Program-made: the position numbers and the translations under genes
NCBI RefSeq assembly: GCF_002209535.1
Contig: NZ_NJIG01000008.1
Coordinates: 124,001 to 188,000 of the forward strand
Direction: 5' to 3'
DNA from: Achromobacter marplatensis
GTDB taxonomy: Bacteria > Pseudomonadota > Gammaproteobacteria > Burkholderiales > Burkholderiaceae_B
Length of the DNA: 64,000 bases
Notes under the pieces: generated by a model
The model's input: only the letters and a program-made list of their open reading frames with translations
The model's database searches: none
What the model was told of the DNA's origin: nothing
Shown: piece after piece, positions 1-9,069 of the stretch
Position numbering within the stretch: the stretch's first letter is position 1
Layout of the letters: each line of letters starts with the position of its first letter

Positions 1-1
1 C

Positions 2-1174
2 TTCGGGGTGGCCAACGCCTACCCGGTCGCTTCCATGTCCGTTCAGGGCATGGTGCAGCAGGCGTCGTTGCTGGACGCCATTTCCATCACCTGGCGCCAA
101 GGCCATTGGGTGGTCGCCATCATGACCGGCCTGGCCGGTTTTGCGCTGCCGCTCCTGCAACTGACGGTGCTGCTCTGGGTGCTGGGCCCCTTGTCGCAAG
201 GGCGCGAGCCCGCGGGATTCCGTGGCGCAATGCGTCTGCTGGGCGTGCTGCGGCCCTGGTGCATGGTGCCCGTGTTCCTGTTGGGCGTGCTGGTGGCGGT
301 GGTGAAGCTGGCCGGCATGGCCGCGGTGTCGCCCGGCATCGGGCTGGGCGCCTTCGGCGTGCTGACCATTTTCCTGACGATGCTGGGGCGCCTGTCGCCG
401 CATGTGCTGTGGCGTTTCGCGGAATCCGCGGGCGTCGCACCCGTCCATATCCCCGAAAGCAGCCCTGATACGGTGCTGGCCGGCTGCCATGTGTGCGGGC
501 AGGTCCAGGCCCTGCCGCGCGACGCGGACCCCGAAGAAGAACACCATTGCGTGCGCTGCGAAGCCGTCGTGCATTACCGCAAGCCGGACCACCTGGCCCG
601 CACCTGGGCGCTGTTGCTGGCGGCGGTCGTCTTCTACATTCCCGCCAACGTGCTGCCCGTCATGCAGGTCAGTTCCGTGCTGGGCGACAGCGCCCACACC
701 ATCCTGGGCGGCGTGGTCGAGCTCTGGCAGATGGGGTCCTGGGACATCGCGCTGATCGTCTTCATCGCCAGCGTGGCCGTGCCGCTGACCAAGCTGCTGG
801 CGCTGATCCTGCTGCTGCTGACCGAGCAATGGCGCAGCACCACCAACCTGCGGCCGCGTACCCGCCTGTATCAAATGGTCGAGTTCATTGGCCAATGGTC
901 GATGCTTGACGTTTTTGTCGTTATATTGCTGGCGGCGCTGGCTGATTTTCAGGGACTGATGGAAATCAGCGCCGGCGCGGGCGCCGCGGCCTTTGGCGTG
1001 GTGGTGATCCTGACCATGCTGGCGGCCATGAGCTTCGATCTGCGGCGCAGTTGGGATCTGGCAGGCGAAAGCGAGATCGATATGCCTGAGGTCGAGGGCC
1101 GGACCCGCCCCGAGCAAGCGCCGCAGTCCGCGCCGTCGCCCGTGGCGCCTGTAACAAGCAAGGAAGTGGGCTAG
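2..1174 (+). CDS. pqiA: PqiA family intermembrane-transport membrane protein (5' end cut off)
   Basis: PqiA is an inner-membrane protein that works with PqiB and PqiC in moving lipids across the periplasm. The reading frame is already open at the window edge, and the first residues (NAYPVASM) correspond to the first membrane segment, so the first zinc ribbon and true start lie outside the window. About 390 residues remain. Visible are several hydrophobic segments and a second zinc-ribbon-like CxxC/CxxC pair (CHVC near residue 159, CVRC near 181), followed by a second four-helix block, which is the two-module PqiA plan. pqiB follows after about 40 bases and pqiC after that, so it heads an operon. 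The tail is hydrophilic and rich in Pro and Ala. Confidence 0.93.
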   Translation, partial: FGVANAYPVASMSVQGMVQQASLLDAISITWRQGHWVVAIMTGLAGFALPLLQLTVLLWVLGPLSQGREPAGFRGAMRLLGVLRPWCMVPVFLLGVLVAVVKLAGMAAVSPGIGLGAFGVLTIFLTMLGRLSPHVLWRFAESAGVAPVHIPESSPDTVLAGCHVCGQVQALPRDADPEEEHHCVRCEAVVHYRKPDHLARTWALLLAAVVFYIPANVLPVMQVSSVLGDSAHTILGGVVELWQMGSWDIALIVFIASVAVPLTKLLALILLLLTEQWRSTTNLRPRTRLYQMVEFIGQWSMLDVFVVILLAALADFQGLMEISAGAGAAAFGVVVILTMLAAMSFDLRRSWDLAGESEIDMPEVEGRTRPEQAPQSAPSPVAPVTSKEVG

Positions 1175-1217
1175 CAACACCCGTGGTTCGCCACACGAGA
1201 AGAAAAAAGGAAAATTG

Positions 1218-2888
1218 ATGTCCGACCAAGCTCCTGGATCCGGTGACGAAAAGAAGTACCAATCGCCGACCATCTCGCGCAAGCAAAAGAGCCGGATTTC
1301 ATGGATCTGGCTGGTGCCGATCGTCGCGGCGCTGATGGGCATATCGCTGGTCGTGCGCACGTGGATGCAGGCCGGCCCGGACATCTCCATTTCATTCAAT
1401 ACGGCCGAAGGGCTGGAAGTGGGCAAGACCCAGCTGCGCTACAAGGACGTGAACATCGGCACGGTGAAGTCCATCGGCTTTAACAGCGACCGCAGCAAGG
1501 TGGTCGTGCAGGCGGAGCTGGCCAAGGAAGTGGCGGACCTGGCCCGCGAAGGGACCAATTTCTGGGTGGTCCGGCCGCGGCTGGATGTCAGCGGGGTGTC
1601 CGGCCTGGGCACATTGTTGTCCGGCGCCTACATTGGCGTGGACGCGGTCGAGGGCAAGAACGGATCCACCAGCAAGGCCACCAAGCTCAGTTTCGAAGGG
1701 CTGGAGATTCCGCCAGCGGTCACGCATGATCGTGCCGGCAAGCGCTTCATGCTCAAGGCCTCGGATCTGGGTTCGCTGGACATCGGGTCACCCGTCTACT
1801 TCCGCCGCATCAATGTTGGCCGCGTGATCGGCTATGCGCTGGACAAGACGGGCGGCGCCGTGAATGTCGAAGTGTTCGTGGATGCGCCCAACGACAAGTT
1901 CGTGACCAACGGCACGCGCTTCTGGAATGCCAGCGGCGTGGACTTCAGCGTGAACGCGGACGGCCTGAAGGTGCGCACGCAGTCGCTGGTGTCCATGGCG
2001 GTGGGCGGCGTGGCGTTCGAGCCCGTCCAGAGTGCGCGCGACGGCGCCTCGCCGGCACCTGCCGATGCCCATTTCGACCTGTATCCCACCGAGTCGGCCG
2101 CCAAGGCCAACCCGGACGGCGAGGCTTTCCCGATCCGCATGCGCTTTGACCAATCGATCCGCGGTTTGGCGGTGGGCGCGCCGATCGACTTCAGCGGCAT
2201 CACGCTGGGCAACGTCACGCAGATCAACCTGGACTTCGATCCGGTCTCCAAGCGCTTCTATTCGCTGGTGGACGCGACGCTGTATCCGGAACGCCTGGGC
2301 CGGGTGTACGAAGAAGTGCGCGACCGGGCAGTGAAGGACGGCGACGCGGCTGGCAACCGCCTGCTGGGCGTGATGATCAAGCACGGCCTGCGCGCACAGT
2401 TGCGCACGTCGAACCTGCTGACGGGCCAGCTGTATGTGGTGCTGGATGATTTCCCGAATGCCAAGCCGGTGGATTTCAAGCCGTCCGACCCGGCGATCAT
2501 CCCGACCATCCCGGGCAACCTGGATCAGTTGCAGCAGCAGGTCAGCAATATCGTCGCCAAGATCGAGAAGATTCCGTTCGACAAGATTGGCGAAGACCTG
2601 CGGACTACGCTGGCCAGCACGTCCAAGCTGATGAACCGCCTGGACAAGCAGGTGGCGCCGGAAGCGCAGAGCATGCTGAAGCAGGCCAAGGAGTCCATGG
2701 CGAACATCAATGCCATGCTGGCCTCGGACGCGTCCCTGCCGGTCAATACCGAAAAGGCGATGCAGGAGCTGAGCCGCGCGGCGCGTTCCCTGCGCGCACT
2801 GGCCGATTTCCTGCAATCGAACCCCGAAGCCTTGCTGCGTGGCCGCGGCAATGATCCGATTCCCGGCGCTGGCCCTGTCAGGAACTGA
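1218..2888 (+). CDS. pqiB: PqiB, MCE-domain periplasmic lipid-transport protein
   Basis: PqiB forms a hexameric needle of stacked MCE domains that spans the periplasm and carries lipids between membranes. The 556-residue product has one N-terminal membrane anchor (about residues 28-48, WIWLVPIVAALMGISL) and then repeated MCE modules, recognisable by motifs such as GLEVGKTQLRYKDVNIG and GSPVYFRRINVGRVIG. Its C-terminus is helical, matching the central-channel helices of the family. The start chosen is ATG 1218, with AAGGA just upstream; a TTG three bases earlier is less likely. It sits between pqiA and pqiC, with only five bases before pqiC. Confidence 0.95.
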   Translation: MSDQAPGSGDEKKYQSPTISRKQKSRISWIWLVPIVAALMGISLVVRTWMQAGPDISISFNTAEGLEVGKTQLRYKDVNIGTVKSIGFNSDRSKVVVQAELAKEVADLAREGTNFWVVRPRLDVSGVSGLGTLLSGAYIGVDAVEGKNGSTSKATKLSFEGLEIPPAVTHDRAGKRFMLKASDLGSLDIGSPVYFRRINVGRVIGYALDKTGGAVNVEVFVDAPNDKFVTNGTRFWNASGVDFSVNADGLKVRTQSLVSMAVGGVAFEPVQSARDGASPAPADAHFDLYPTESAAKANPDGEAFPIRMRFDQSIRGLAVGAPIDFSGITLGNVTQINLDFDPVSKRFYSLVDATLYPERLGRVYEEVRDRAVKDGDAAGNRLLGVMIKHGLRAQLRTSNLLTGQLYVVLDDFPNAKPVDFKPSDPAIIPTIPGNLDQLQQQVSNIVAKIEKIPFDKIGEDLRTTLASTSKLMNRLDKQVAPEAQSMLKQAKESMANINAMLASDASLPVNTEKAMQELSRAARSLRALADFLQSNPEALLRGRGNDPIPGAGPVRN

Positions 2889-2893
2889 AGAAC

Positions 2894-3538
2894 ATGACTA
2901 TTTCCTCGATGCGTACCGTCCTGTCCCTGCTGGTTGCGGGCGCTGCCCTGGCGGGCTGCGGCTCGTCGCCACCGGTGCACTACTACACGCTGCAAGGGCC
3001 GGCGGCCCCGGCGTCGGCGGCGGCTGCTCCGGCGGCCTTCCTGATCGAAGTCCAGCCCGTCAGCCTGTCCACTCAGGCCGATCAGCCGCAGTTGATGGTG
3101 CGCACCGGCGACGGCAGTGTGTCGGCGTTGTATTCCGAACGCTGGAGTTCGCCGCTGGGCGACGAGCTGCGCGGCGCGCTATCCGATGCGTTGAAGCGGG
3201 AGCTGGGCGCGCTGGATGTGCAGATGGTCAAGCCCGGCCCCGGCGCCGCGGTGTGGCGGGTGCAGACCGACGTGCAGCGCTTTGAGCTCGTCTCGGGCAG
3301 CATGGCGCAGCTGGATGCCACCTGGCGCGTACGCCCGGTCAACATGAAGGGCACGGGCCTGATTTGCCGCAGCGTGGTCACGGAAAACGTTTCGGAAGCC
3401 GGCGTGCCGGCGTTGATCACCGCCCAGCAGCGCGCGGTGGTCAGCCTGGCTGGCGCCATGGCCTCGGCCATGCGTGGGCAGACCCCGGCAGGCTCGGGTT
3501 CGGTGCAAATGCTGGGTTGCTCAGCCCTGAAGGACTGA
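2894..3538 (+). CDS. pqiC: PqiC outer-membrane lipoprotein (ABC-type transport auxiliary family)
   Basis: PqiC is the outer-membrane lipoprotein that docks the PqiB needle. The 214-residue protein begins with a lipoprotein signal peptide ending in the lipobox LAGC (Cys near residue 18), then a Ser/Ala/Pro-rich linker and a domain with the YYTLQG and SERWSSPLGDELR motifs typical of the PqiC/DUF330 family. It follows pqiB by five bases and closes the pqiABC operon. Two further Cys (ICRS, LGCS) occur in the C-terminal half. Confidence 0.92.
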   Translation: MTISSMRTVLSLLVAGAALAGCGSSPPVHYYTLQGPAAPASAAAAPAAFLIEVQPVSLSTQADQPQLMVRTGDGSVSALYSERWSSPLGDELRGALSDALKRELGALDVQMVKPGPGAAVWRVQTDVQRFELVSGSMAQLDATWRVRPVNMKGTGLICRSVVTENVSEAGVPALITAQQRAVVSLAGAMASAMRGQTPAGSGSVQMLGCSALKD

Positions 3539-3569
3539 GAAAGCCGCGTGATCTCAAGTGGTTAACCTA

Positions 3570-3601
3570 GGGTTAACCTTAATACAAACACGGTTGCAAC
3601 C
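3570..3601. promoter_or_regulatory. putative putA operator region: GGTTAACC pair and GGTTGCAACC palindrome
   Basis: Two perfect GGTTAACC palindromes separated by three bases lie at about 3570-3588, and GGTTGCAACC lies at 3592-3601. The latter holds GTTGCA on both strands. GTTGCA is the core recognised by the ribbon-helix-helix domain of E. coli PutA (established knowledge). PutA self-regulation here is inferred; what binds GGTTAACC is unknown. Confidence 0.6.
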
Positions 3602-3682
3602 TGTCTAGCATACGGTCCTACCCATGCTGGATTCCTTTCGGATCCAGTATTACCTTTGCCATGCGACAGGAAGCAATCTCTT

Positions 3683-6600
3683 ATGGCCAGCACGACCCTT
3701 GGCGTCAAAGTCGATGACGCACTACGCGACCGCCTGAAGGCAGCCGCGCACAAGCTCAATTGCACGCCGCATTGGCTGCACAAGCAGGCAATCCTTGCCT
3801 ACCTGGACAAGATCGAGCGCGGCCATCTGCCTGCCGAAATGTCGCATCTGGGCATCGATGCCGGCACGGAAGACGACGCCGGCGATACCCAGTCGGCGCC
3901 CACGCCGCCGTTCTACGAGTTTGGCCAGGACGTGCAGCCGCAGTCCGTGCTGCGCGCAGCCATCACCGCGGCCTATCGCCGCCCCGAGCCGGAGTGCGTG
4001 CCGCTGCTGCTGGGCCAGGCCCGCATGCCGAACCTGGAAAAGGTGCATGCGATGGCGTCCGACCTCGTCAAGAAGCTGCGTGGCAAGCGCAAGGGCGGCG
4101 GCGTCGAAGGGTTGATCCAGGAATTTTCGCTGTCCAGCCAGGAAGGCGTGGCGCTGATGTGCCTGGCCGAAGCGCTGCTGCGCATTCCCGACCGCGCCAC
4201 GCGCGACGCGCTGATCCGCGACAAGGTCGCCCGCGGCGACTGGAAGTCCCACATGGGCGGTTCGCAGTCGCTATTCGTCAACGCCGCGACCTGGGGCCTG
4301 ATGATCACCGGCAAGCTGGTGGCCGTGAGCAGCGAGCAATCGCTGTCCAAGGCGCTGACCCGCCTGATCGGCAAGGGCGGCGAGCCGCTGGTGCGCAAGG
4401 GCGTGAACATGGCCATGCGCATGATGGGCGAGCAGTTCGTGTCGGGCCAGACCATTTCCGAAGCGCTGGCCAACAACCGCAAGATGGAAGCCCGTGGCTT
4501 CCGCTATTCCTACGACATGCTGGGCGAAGCCGCGACCACCGCGGAAGACGCCGAACGCTATTACGCTTCGTACGAGCAGGCCATCCACGCCATCGGCAAG
4601 GCCGCGGCCGGCCGCGGCATCTATGAAGGCCCGGGCATCTCGATCAAGCTGTCCGCGCTGCACCCGCGCTATTCGCGCAGCCAGCGCGAACGCGTCATCG
4701 CGGAACTGCTGCCGCGCGTGAAGGCGCTGACGGCGCTGGCCCGCAGCTACGACATCGGCCTGAACATCGACGCCGAGGAAGCCGATCGCCTGGAGATCTC
4801 GCTGGACTTGCTGGAAGCGCTCTGTTTCGCGCCCGAGCTCGACGGCTGGAACGGCATCGGCTTCGTCATCCAGGCCTATCAGAAGCGCGCGCCGTTCGTG
4901 ATCGACTACGTGATCGACCTGGCCCGCCGCAGCCGCCATCGCGTGATGGTGCGTCTGGTCAAGGGTGCATACTGGGACAGCGAGATCAAGCGCGCCCAGG
5001 TGGACGGCCTGGAAGGCTATCCCGTCTATACCCGCAAGCTGTACACCGACGTGGCCTACCTGGCGTGCGCCCGCAAGCTGCTGGGCGCGCCCGAAGCCGT
5101 GTATCCGCAGTTCGCTACGCACAACGCCTACACGCTGGCGGCCATCTATCAGTTGGCTGGCCAGAACTACTATCCCGGCCAGTACGAGTTCCAGTGCCTG
5201 CACGGCATGGGTGAACCGTTGTACGACGAAGTGGTGGGCCCGCTGGCCCAGGGCAAGCTGAACCGTCCGTGCCGCATCTATGCACCGGTCGGCACGCACG
5301 AAACGCTGCTGGCCTACCTGGTGCGCCGCCTGCTGGAAAACGGCGCCAACACTTCGTTCGTGAATCTGATCGGCGACGACAGCATTCCGGTGGAAACGCT
5401 GGTCGCCGATCCGGTCGAAGCCGCCTCGCGCATCGTGCCGCTGGGCGCGCCGCACGAGAAGATCGCGCTGCCGCGTGAACTCTATGGCAATCCGCAGCAG
5501 GGCGCCCGCGCCAACTCGGCGGGCCTGGATCTGACGAACGAACACCGGCTGGGGTCGCTGTCCGCCGCATTGCTGGCCAGCGCCGGCACGCCGTGGCGTG
5601 CGGGTCCGATGCTGGGCGAGGGCGCAGAGGCCTGGGATGCGGCGCGCGCCATCGAAGTGCGCAACCCCGCCAACCTGCGCGACATCGTGGGCCATGTGAT
5701 CGAAGCGCAAGCCGACGAGGCCGACACCGCCTTGCGCGCGGCCGCCAACACGGCCCCCATCTGGCAGTCGACGCCGGTGGCGGAGCGGGCGCAGTGCCTG
5801 CGCCGCGCGGCGCAATTGCTGGAAGAGCAGATGCAGACCCTGTTGGGCTTGATCGTGCGCGAAGCCGGCAAGTCGCTGCCTAACGCCATCGCCGAAGTAC
5901 GCGAAGCCGTGGACTTCCTGCGCTACTACGCCGACCAGGCCGAACAGGAATTCAGCAACGACACGCACCGCCCGCTGGGCACCGTGCTGTGCATCAGCCC
6001 CTGGAACTTTCCGCTGGCCATCTTCACGGGTCAGGTCGCGGCGGCCCTGGCCGCTGGCAATACCGTGGTGGCCAAGCCTGCGGAGCAGACACCGTTGATC
6101 GCCGCGCAAGCGGTGGCCATCCTGCGCGCGGCCGGCGTGCCTGCCGGCGCCGTGCAACTGCTGCCGGGCCGCGGCGAGACCGTGGGCGCCCAGTTGGTCG
6201 CCAGCCCCGCCGTGCGCGGCGTGATGTTCACGGGCTCGACCGACGTGGCGCGCATCATCGCGCGCACGCTGGCCGATCGCCTGGACGATAACGGCCACAC
6301 CATTCCGCTGATCGCTGAAACCGGCGGCCAGAACGCGATGGTGGTGGATTCGTCGGCGCTGTCCGAGCAAGTGGTGTTCGACGTGCTGAGCTCGGCTTTC
6401 GACTCGGCCGGCCAGCGCTGCTCGGCGCTGCGCGTGCTGTGCGTACAGGAAGACAACGCCGACCACGTGCTGACGATGCTGCGCGGCGCGATGCGCGAGC
6501 TGAGCGTGGGCAATCCGGATCGCCTGTCTGTGGACGTGGGTCCGGTCATCGATACCGACGCGCGCAACGGCATCCAGCGGCACATCGAGACGATGCGTAC

Positions 6601-7504
6601 CGCAGGCCATCGCGTGGACCAGGTTGAACTGAACGGCGAATGCCGCCATGGCACCTTCGTGGCGCCCACCATCATCGAAATCGACCACATCAGCGAACTG
6701 ACGCGCGAAGTGTTCGGCCCGGTGCTGCACGTGGTGCGCTACAAGCGCGATGAGCTGGACGCCTTGCTGGACGCCATCAATGGCACCGGCTACGGCCTGA
6801 CCTTCGGCGTGCATACCCGTATCGACGAAACGATCGCACACGTCACGGGGCAGGTGCACGCCGGCAACGTCTACGTCAATCGCAATATTGTGGGCGCGGT
6901 CGTGGGCGTGCAGCCCTTTGGCGGGGAATGCCTGTCGGGCACTGGTCCCAAGGCGGGCGGTCCGCTGTATATGTACCGTCTGCTGGGCACGCGTCCGGCG
7001 GGCTTGCCGCCTGCGCTGGACGCCGCGGCGCCCCTGCCGCAGCGCATGGCCTTGCCCGGCCCCACCGGCGAGACCAATACCTATATGGTCGAACCGCGCG
7101 GCGCCGTCTACTGCGTGGCGGCGACCGAGGCCGGCGCACGGGCGCAATGGTCGGTGGCCCGCCTGACGGGCAACCATGCCTGGTTCGCCGACACGCCGGC
7201 CGCGCAGGCGCTGCTGGCCACGCTGGATGCCGAACAGCAAGGGCAGGCGGGCATCCTGGCCGACGACGAGGTCGATCAGGCGGACTACCAGGCCGTGCTG
7301 TTCGAGGGTGATGGCGACGCGCTGCAGGCGCTGAACCAGCGCATCGCGCAGCGTCCGGGTGCCATCCTGTCGGTGCATGGCCTGACGTCCGACGCCCTGG
7401 CGGCCGGCGCCGGCTACGTGCCGGAACGCTTGCTGACCGAGCGCTCCATCAGCGTCAACACCGCCGCGGCAGGCGGCAACGCCAGCCTCATGACGATCGG
7501 CTGA
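3683..7504 (+). CDS. putA: Trifunctional PutA: proline dehydrogenase / P5C dehydrogenase / transcriptional repressor
   Basis: PutA oxidises proline to glutamate in two steps (FAD-dependent proline dehydrogenase, then NAD-dependent glutamate-semialdehyde dehydrogenase). The 1273-residue protein starts with a ribbon-helix-helix segment (about 1-45, TTLGVKVDDALRDRLKAAA), so it is the DNA-binding, self-regulating type. The proline dehydrogenase barrel shows ALHPRYSRSQ (near 325) and KGAYWDSEIKRAQ (near 425). The aldehyde dehydrogenase part has catalytic Glu near 879 (AETGGQN) and Cys near 913 (GQRCSA). A C-terminal domain completes the long form. Start ATG 3683 has AGGAA nine bases upstream. Upstream GTTGCA sites support autoregulation. 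Length and motifs are complete; nothing appears broken. Confidence 0.97.
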   Translation: MASTTLGVKVDDALRDRLKAAAHKLNCTPHWLHKQAILAYLDKIERGHLPAEMSHLGIDAGTEDDAGDTQSAPTPPFYEFGQDVQPQSVLRAAITAAYRRPEPECVPLLLGQARMPNLEKVHAMASDLVKKLRGKRKGGGVEGLIQEFSLSSQEGVALMCLAEALLRIPDRATRDALIRDKVARGDWKSHMGGSQSLFVNAATWGLMITGKLVAVSSEQSLSKALTRLIGKGGEPLVRKGVNMAMRMMGEQFVSGQTISEALANNRKMEARGFRYSYDMLGEAATTAEDAERYYASYEQAIHAIGKAAAGRGIYEGPGISIKLSALHPRYSRSQRERVIAELLPRVKALTALARSYDIGLNIDAEEADRLEISLDLLEALCFAPELDGWNGIGFVIQAYQKRAPFVIDYVIDLARRSRHRVMVRLVKGAYWDSEIKRAQVDGLEGYPVYTRKLYTDVAYLACARKLLGAPEAVYPQFATHNAYTLAAIYQLAGQNYYPGQYEFQCLHGMGEPLYDEVVGPLAQGKLNRPCRIYAPVGTHETLLAYLVRRLLENGANTSFVNLIGDDSIPVETLVADPVEAASRIVPLGAPHEKIALPRELYGNPQQGARANSAGLDLTNEHRLGSLSAALLASAGTPWRAGPMLGEGAEAWDAARAIEVRNPANLRDIVGHVIEAQADEADTALRAAANTAPIWQSTPVAERAQCLRRAAQLLEEQMQTLLGLIVREAGKSLPNAIAEVREAVDFLRYYADQAEQEFSNDTHRPLGTVLCISPWNFPLAIFTGQVAAALAAGNTVVAKPAEQTPLIAAQAVAILRAAGVPAGAVQLLPGRGETVGAQLVASPAVRGVMFTGSTDVARIIARTLADRLDDNGHTIPLIAETGGQNAMVVDSSALSEQVVFDVLSSAFDSAGQRCSALRVLCVQEDNADHVLTMLRGAMRELSVGNPDRLSVDVGPVIDTDARNGIQRHIETMRTAGHRVDQVELNGECRHGTFVAPTIIEIDHISELTREVFGPVLHVVRYKRDELDALLDAINGTGYGLTFGVHTRIDETIAHVTGQVHAGNVYVNRNIVGAVVGVQPFGGECLSGTGPKAGGPLYMYRLLGTRPAGLPPALDAAAPLPQRMALPGPTGETNTYMVEPRGAVYCVAATEAGARAQWSVARLTGNHAWFADTPAAQALLATLDAEQQGQAGILADDEVDQADYQAVLFEGDGDALQALNQRIAQRPGAILSVHGLTSDALAAGAGYVPERLLTERSISVNTAAAGGNASLMTIG

Positions 7505-7612
7505 AGGTGACCGGACGGTAACTCCCGGACTACCGGGGTGATCGTCCAGTAACCGAGGGTTATCTCCAATATCGGGCAAGGTTGCACTGGAAGCAAAATC
7601 CGGTCGCACCTC

Positions 7613-7645
7613 AAGTCCGGATGTCGCAACCCGGCATCCGGACTT
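7613..7645 (+). terminator. hairpin downstream of putA
   Basis: An 11-bp perfect stem (7613-7623 with 7635-7645; AAGTCCGGATG) encloses an 11-base loop. Only a short T run follows, so it is a weak or factor-dependent terminator for putA, or a transcript-stabilising hairpin. The rest of 7505-7767 holds one GTTGCA at 7581 and no convincing gene. Confidence 0.5.
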
Positions 7646-7767
7646 TGCAGAAAATGCATGCGCAGCACCTGGTCACCGCCGGGGCTGCGGTAGTAAAAGA
7701 AACCAAAAGCCTGGCTAAAAGCTCAGGTATAACAAGGCAATACGTCCGACACCCCGGAGGATTCCCC

Positions 7768-8913
7768 ATGAAGTTCCGCACCACTTTGAAGCTTCTCGCC
7801 GCCAGCATCGCCGCCGTCGGCATGACGGCCGCCGCCCACGCCGCCGACATCAAGCTCGGCTTTGCCGCCCCGCTGACGGGTCCGCAATCGCACTACGGCG
7901 AAGACATGCAGAACGGCCTGAACCTGGCCCTGGAAGAAGCGAACAAGAAGGGCATCAAGGTTGATGGCCAGCCGGCCAAATTCGTGCTGGTGTCGCGTGA
8001 TGACCAGGCCGATCCGCGCGTGGGCGTGCAGGTGGCGCAACAGCTGGTCGACCAGGACGTCGTGGGCATCCTGGGCCACTTCAACTCCGGCACGACGATC
8101 CCCGCGTCGCGCGTCTACCATGAGGCCGGTCTGCCCCAGATCGCCATGGCGACCTCGCCCGAATACACCAAGCAGGGCTACGAAACCACGTTCCGCATGA
8201 TGACCAGCGACACCCAGCAGGGCGCCGCGGTCGGCAAGTTCATGGTGCAGAACCTGAAGGCCAAGAAGGTTGCGATCATCGATGACCGCACCGCCTACGG
8301 CCAGGGCTTGGCCGACGAAGTCGAAAAGGCCGTCAAGGCCGCCGGTGGCGAAGTGGTCCGCCGTGAGTACACGACGGACAAGGCCAACGACTTCACCGCC
8401 ATCCTGACCAACATCAAGGGTTCCGCGCCCGACGCGATCTTCTACGGCGGCCTGGATGCGCAATCCGGCCCGATGAAGCGCCAGTTGGCCACGCTGGGCC
8501 TGAAGGCGCCGCTGGTCTCGGGTGAAATGACCCGCAGCGACACGTTCATCAAGCTGGCCGGCGACGCCGCCGACGGCACCTATGCCTCGCTTGCCGGCGT
8601 GCCGCTGGACAAGATGGTCGCGGGCAAGGACTTCGAACAGCGCTATCAGGCGCGCTTCAAGAAGGCCCCCGGCGTGTACGCGCCTTACGCCTACGACGGC
8701 GCCTGGAACATGATCACCGCGATCGAGCAGGCCGGTTCCGCCAAGCCCGAGAAGTACCTGCCCGTGCTGGCCAAGCTGGACCGCAAGGGCGCCACCAGCG
8801 AGCACATTTCCTACGATGCCAAGGGCGATCTGAAGGAAATCTCGGTCACCATCTACGAAGTCAAGAACGGCAAGTGGGAGATGGTTGAAACGATGGTCAG
8901 CCAGGCCAACTAA
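7768..8913 (+). CDS. livK: Branched-chain amino-acid ABC transporter periplasmic binding protein (LivK type)
   Basis: This is the periplasmic ligand-binding component of a Liv-type importer (leucine/isoleucine/valine or related amino acids). The 381-residue precursor starts at ATG 7768, seven bases after a GGAGG ribosome site. It has a signal peptide of about 25 residues ending AHA, then the Peripla_BP_6 fold with KLGFAAPLTGPQSHYGEDM and GHFNSGTTIPAS, a serine/threonine-rich ligand loop typical of LivJ/LivK. An in-frame TTG start further upstream gives no signal peptide and was discarded. The four genes after it complete the transporter. Confidence 0.95.
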   Translation: MKFRTTLKLLAASIAAVGMTAAAHAADIKLGFAAPLTGPQSHYGEDMQNGLNLALEEANKKGIKVDGQPAKFVLVSRDDQADPRVGVQVAQQLVDQDVVGILGHFNSGTTIPASRVYHEAGLPQIAMATSPEYTKQGYETTFRMMTSDTQQGAAVGKFMVQNLKAKKVAIIDDRTAYGQGLADEVEKAVKAAGGEVVRREYTTDKANDFTAILTNIKGSAPDAIFYGGLDAQSGPMKRQLATLGLKAPLVSGEMTRSDTFIKLAGDAADGTYASLAGVPLDKMVAGKDFEQRYQARFKKAPGVYAPYAYDGAWNMITAIEQAGSAKPEKYLPVLAKLDRKGATSEHISYDAKGDLKEISVTIYEVKNGKWEMVETMVSQAN

Positions 8914-8964
8914 GGCGGGTTGAACCAGGCGGATGCCGGCCGCGCCGGTGTCCGCCCACTTTGT

Positions 8965-8990
8965 CCGCACGCGCCGCCCGGCGTGTGCGG
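8965..8990. other. GC-rich hairpin between binding protein and permease genes
   Basis: In the 156-base gap after livK, CCGCAC (8965-8970) pairs with GTGCGG (8985-8990) inside very GC-rich sequence. Such hairpins often protect or attenuate transcripts so that the binding protein is made in excess of the membrane parts; that role is inferred. Confidence 0.35.
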
Positions 8991-9069
8991 CGCGCACCCC
9001 GCGCCCGGCCCGTGACGGCTCCGGCCGCGCGTCCCGCGCGACTTTTCCAGGCTTATTTCCGCGGCCCCT

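Noticed and set aside
4271..7609. 1112-residue open frame on the minus strand
   Set aside because: It lies wholly antisense to putA, whose motifs are complete. Its product is His/Arg/Gln-rich low-complexity, a usual shadow of high-GC codon bias.
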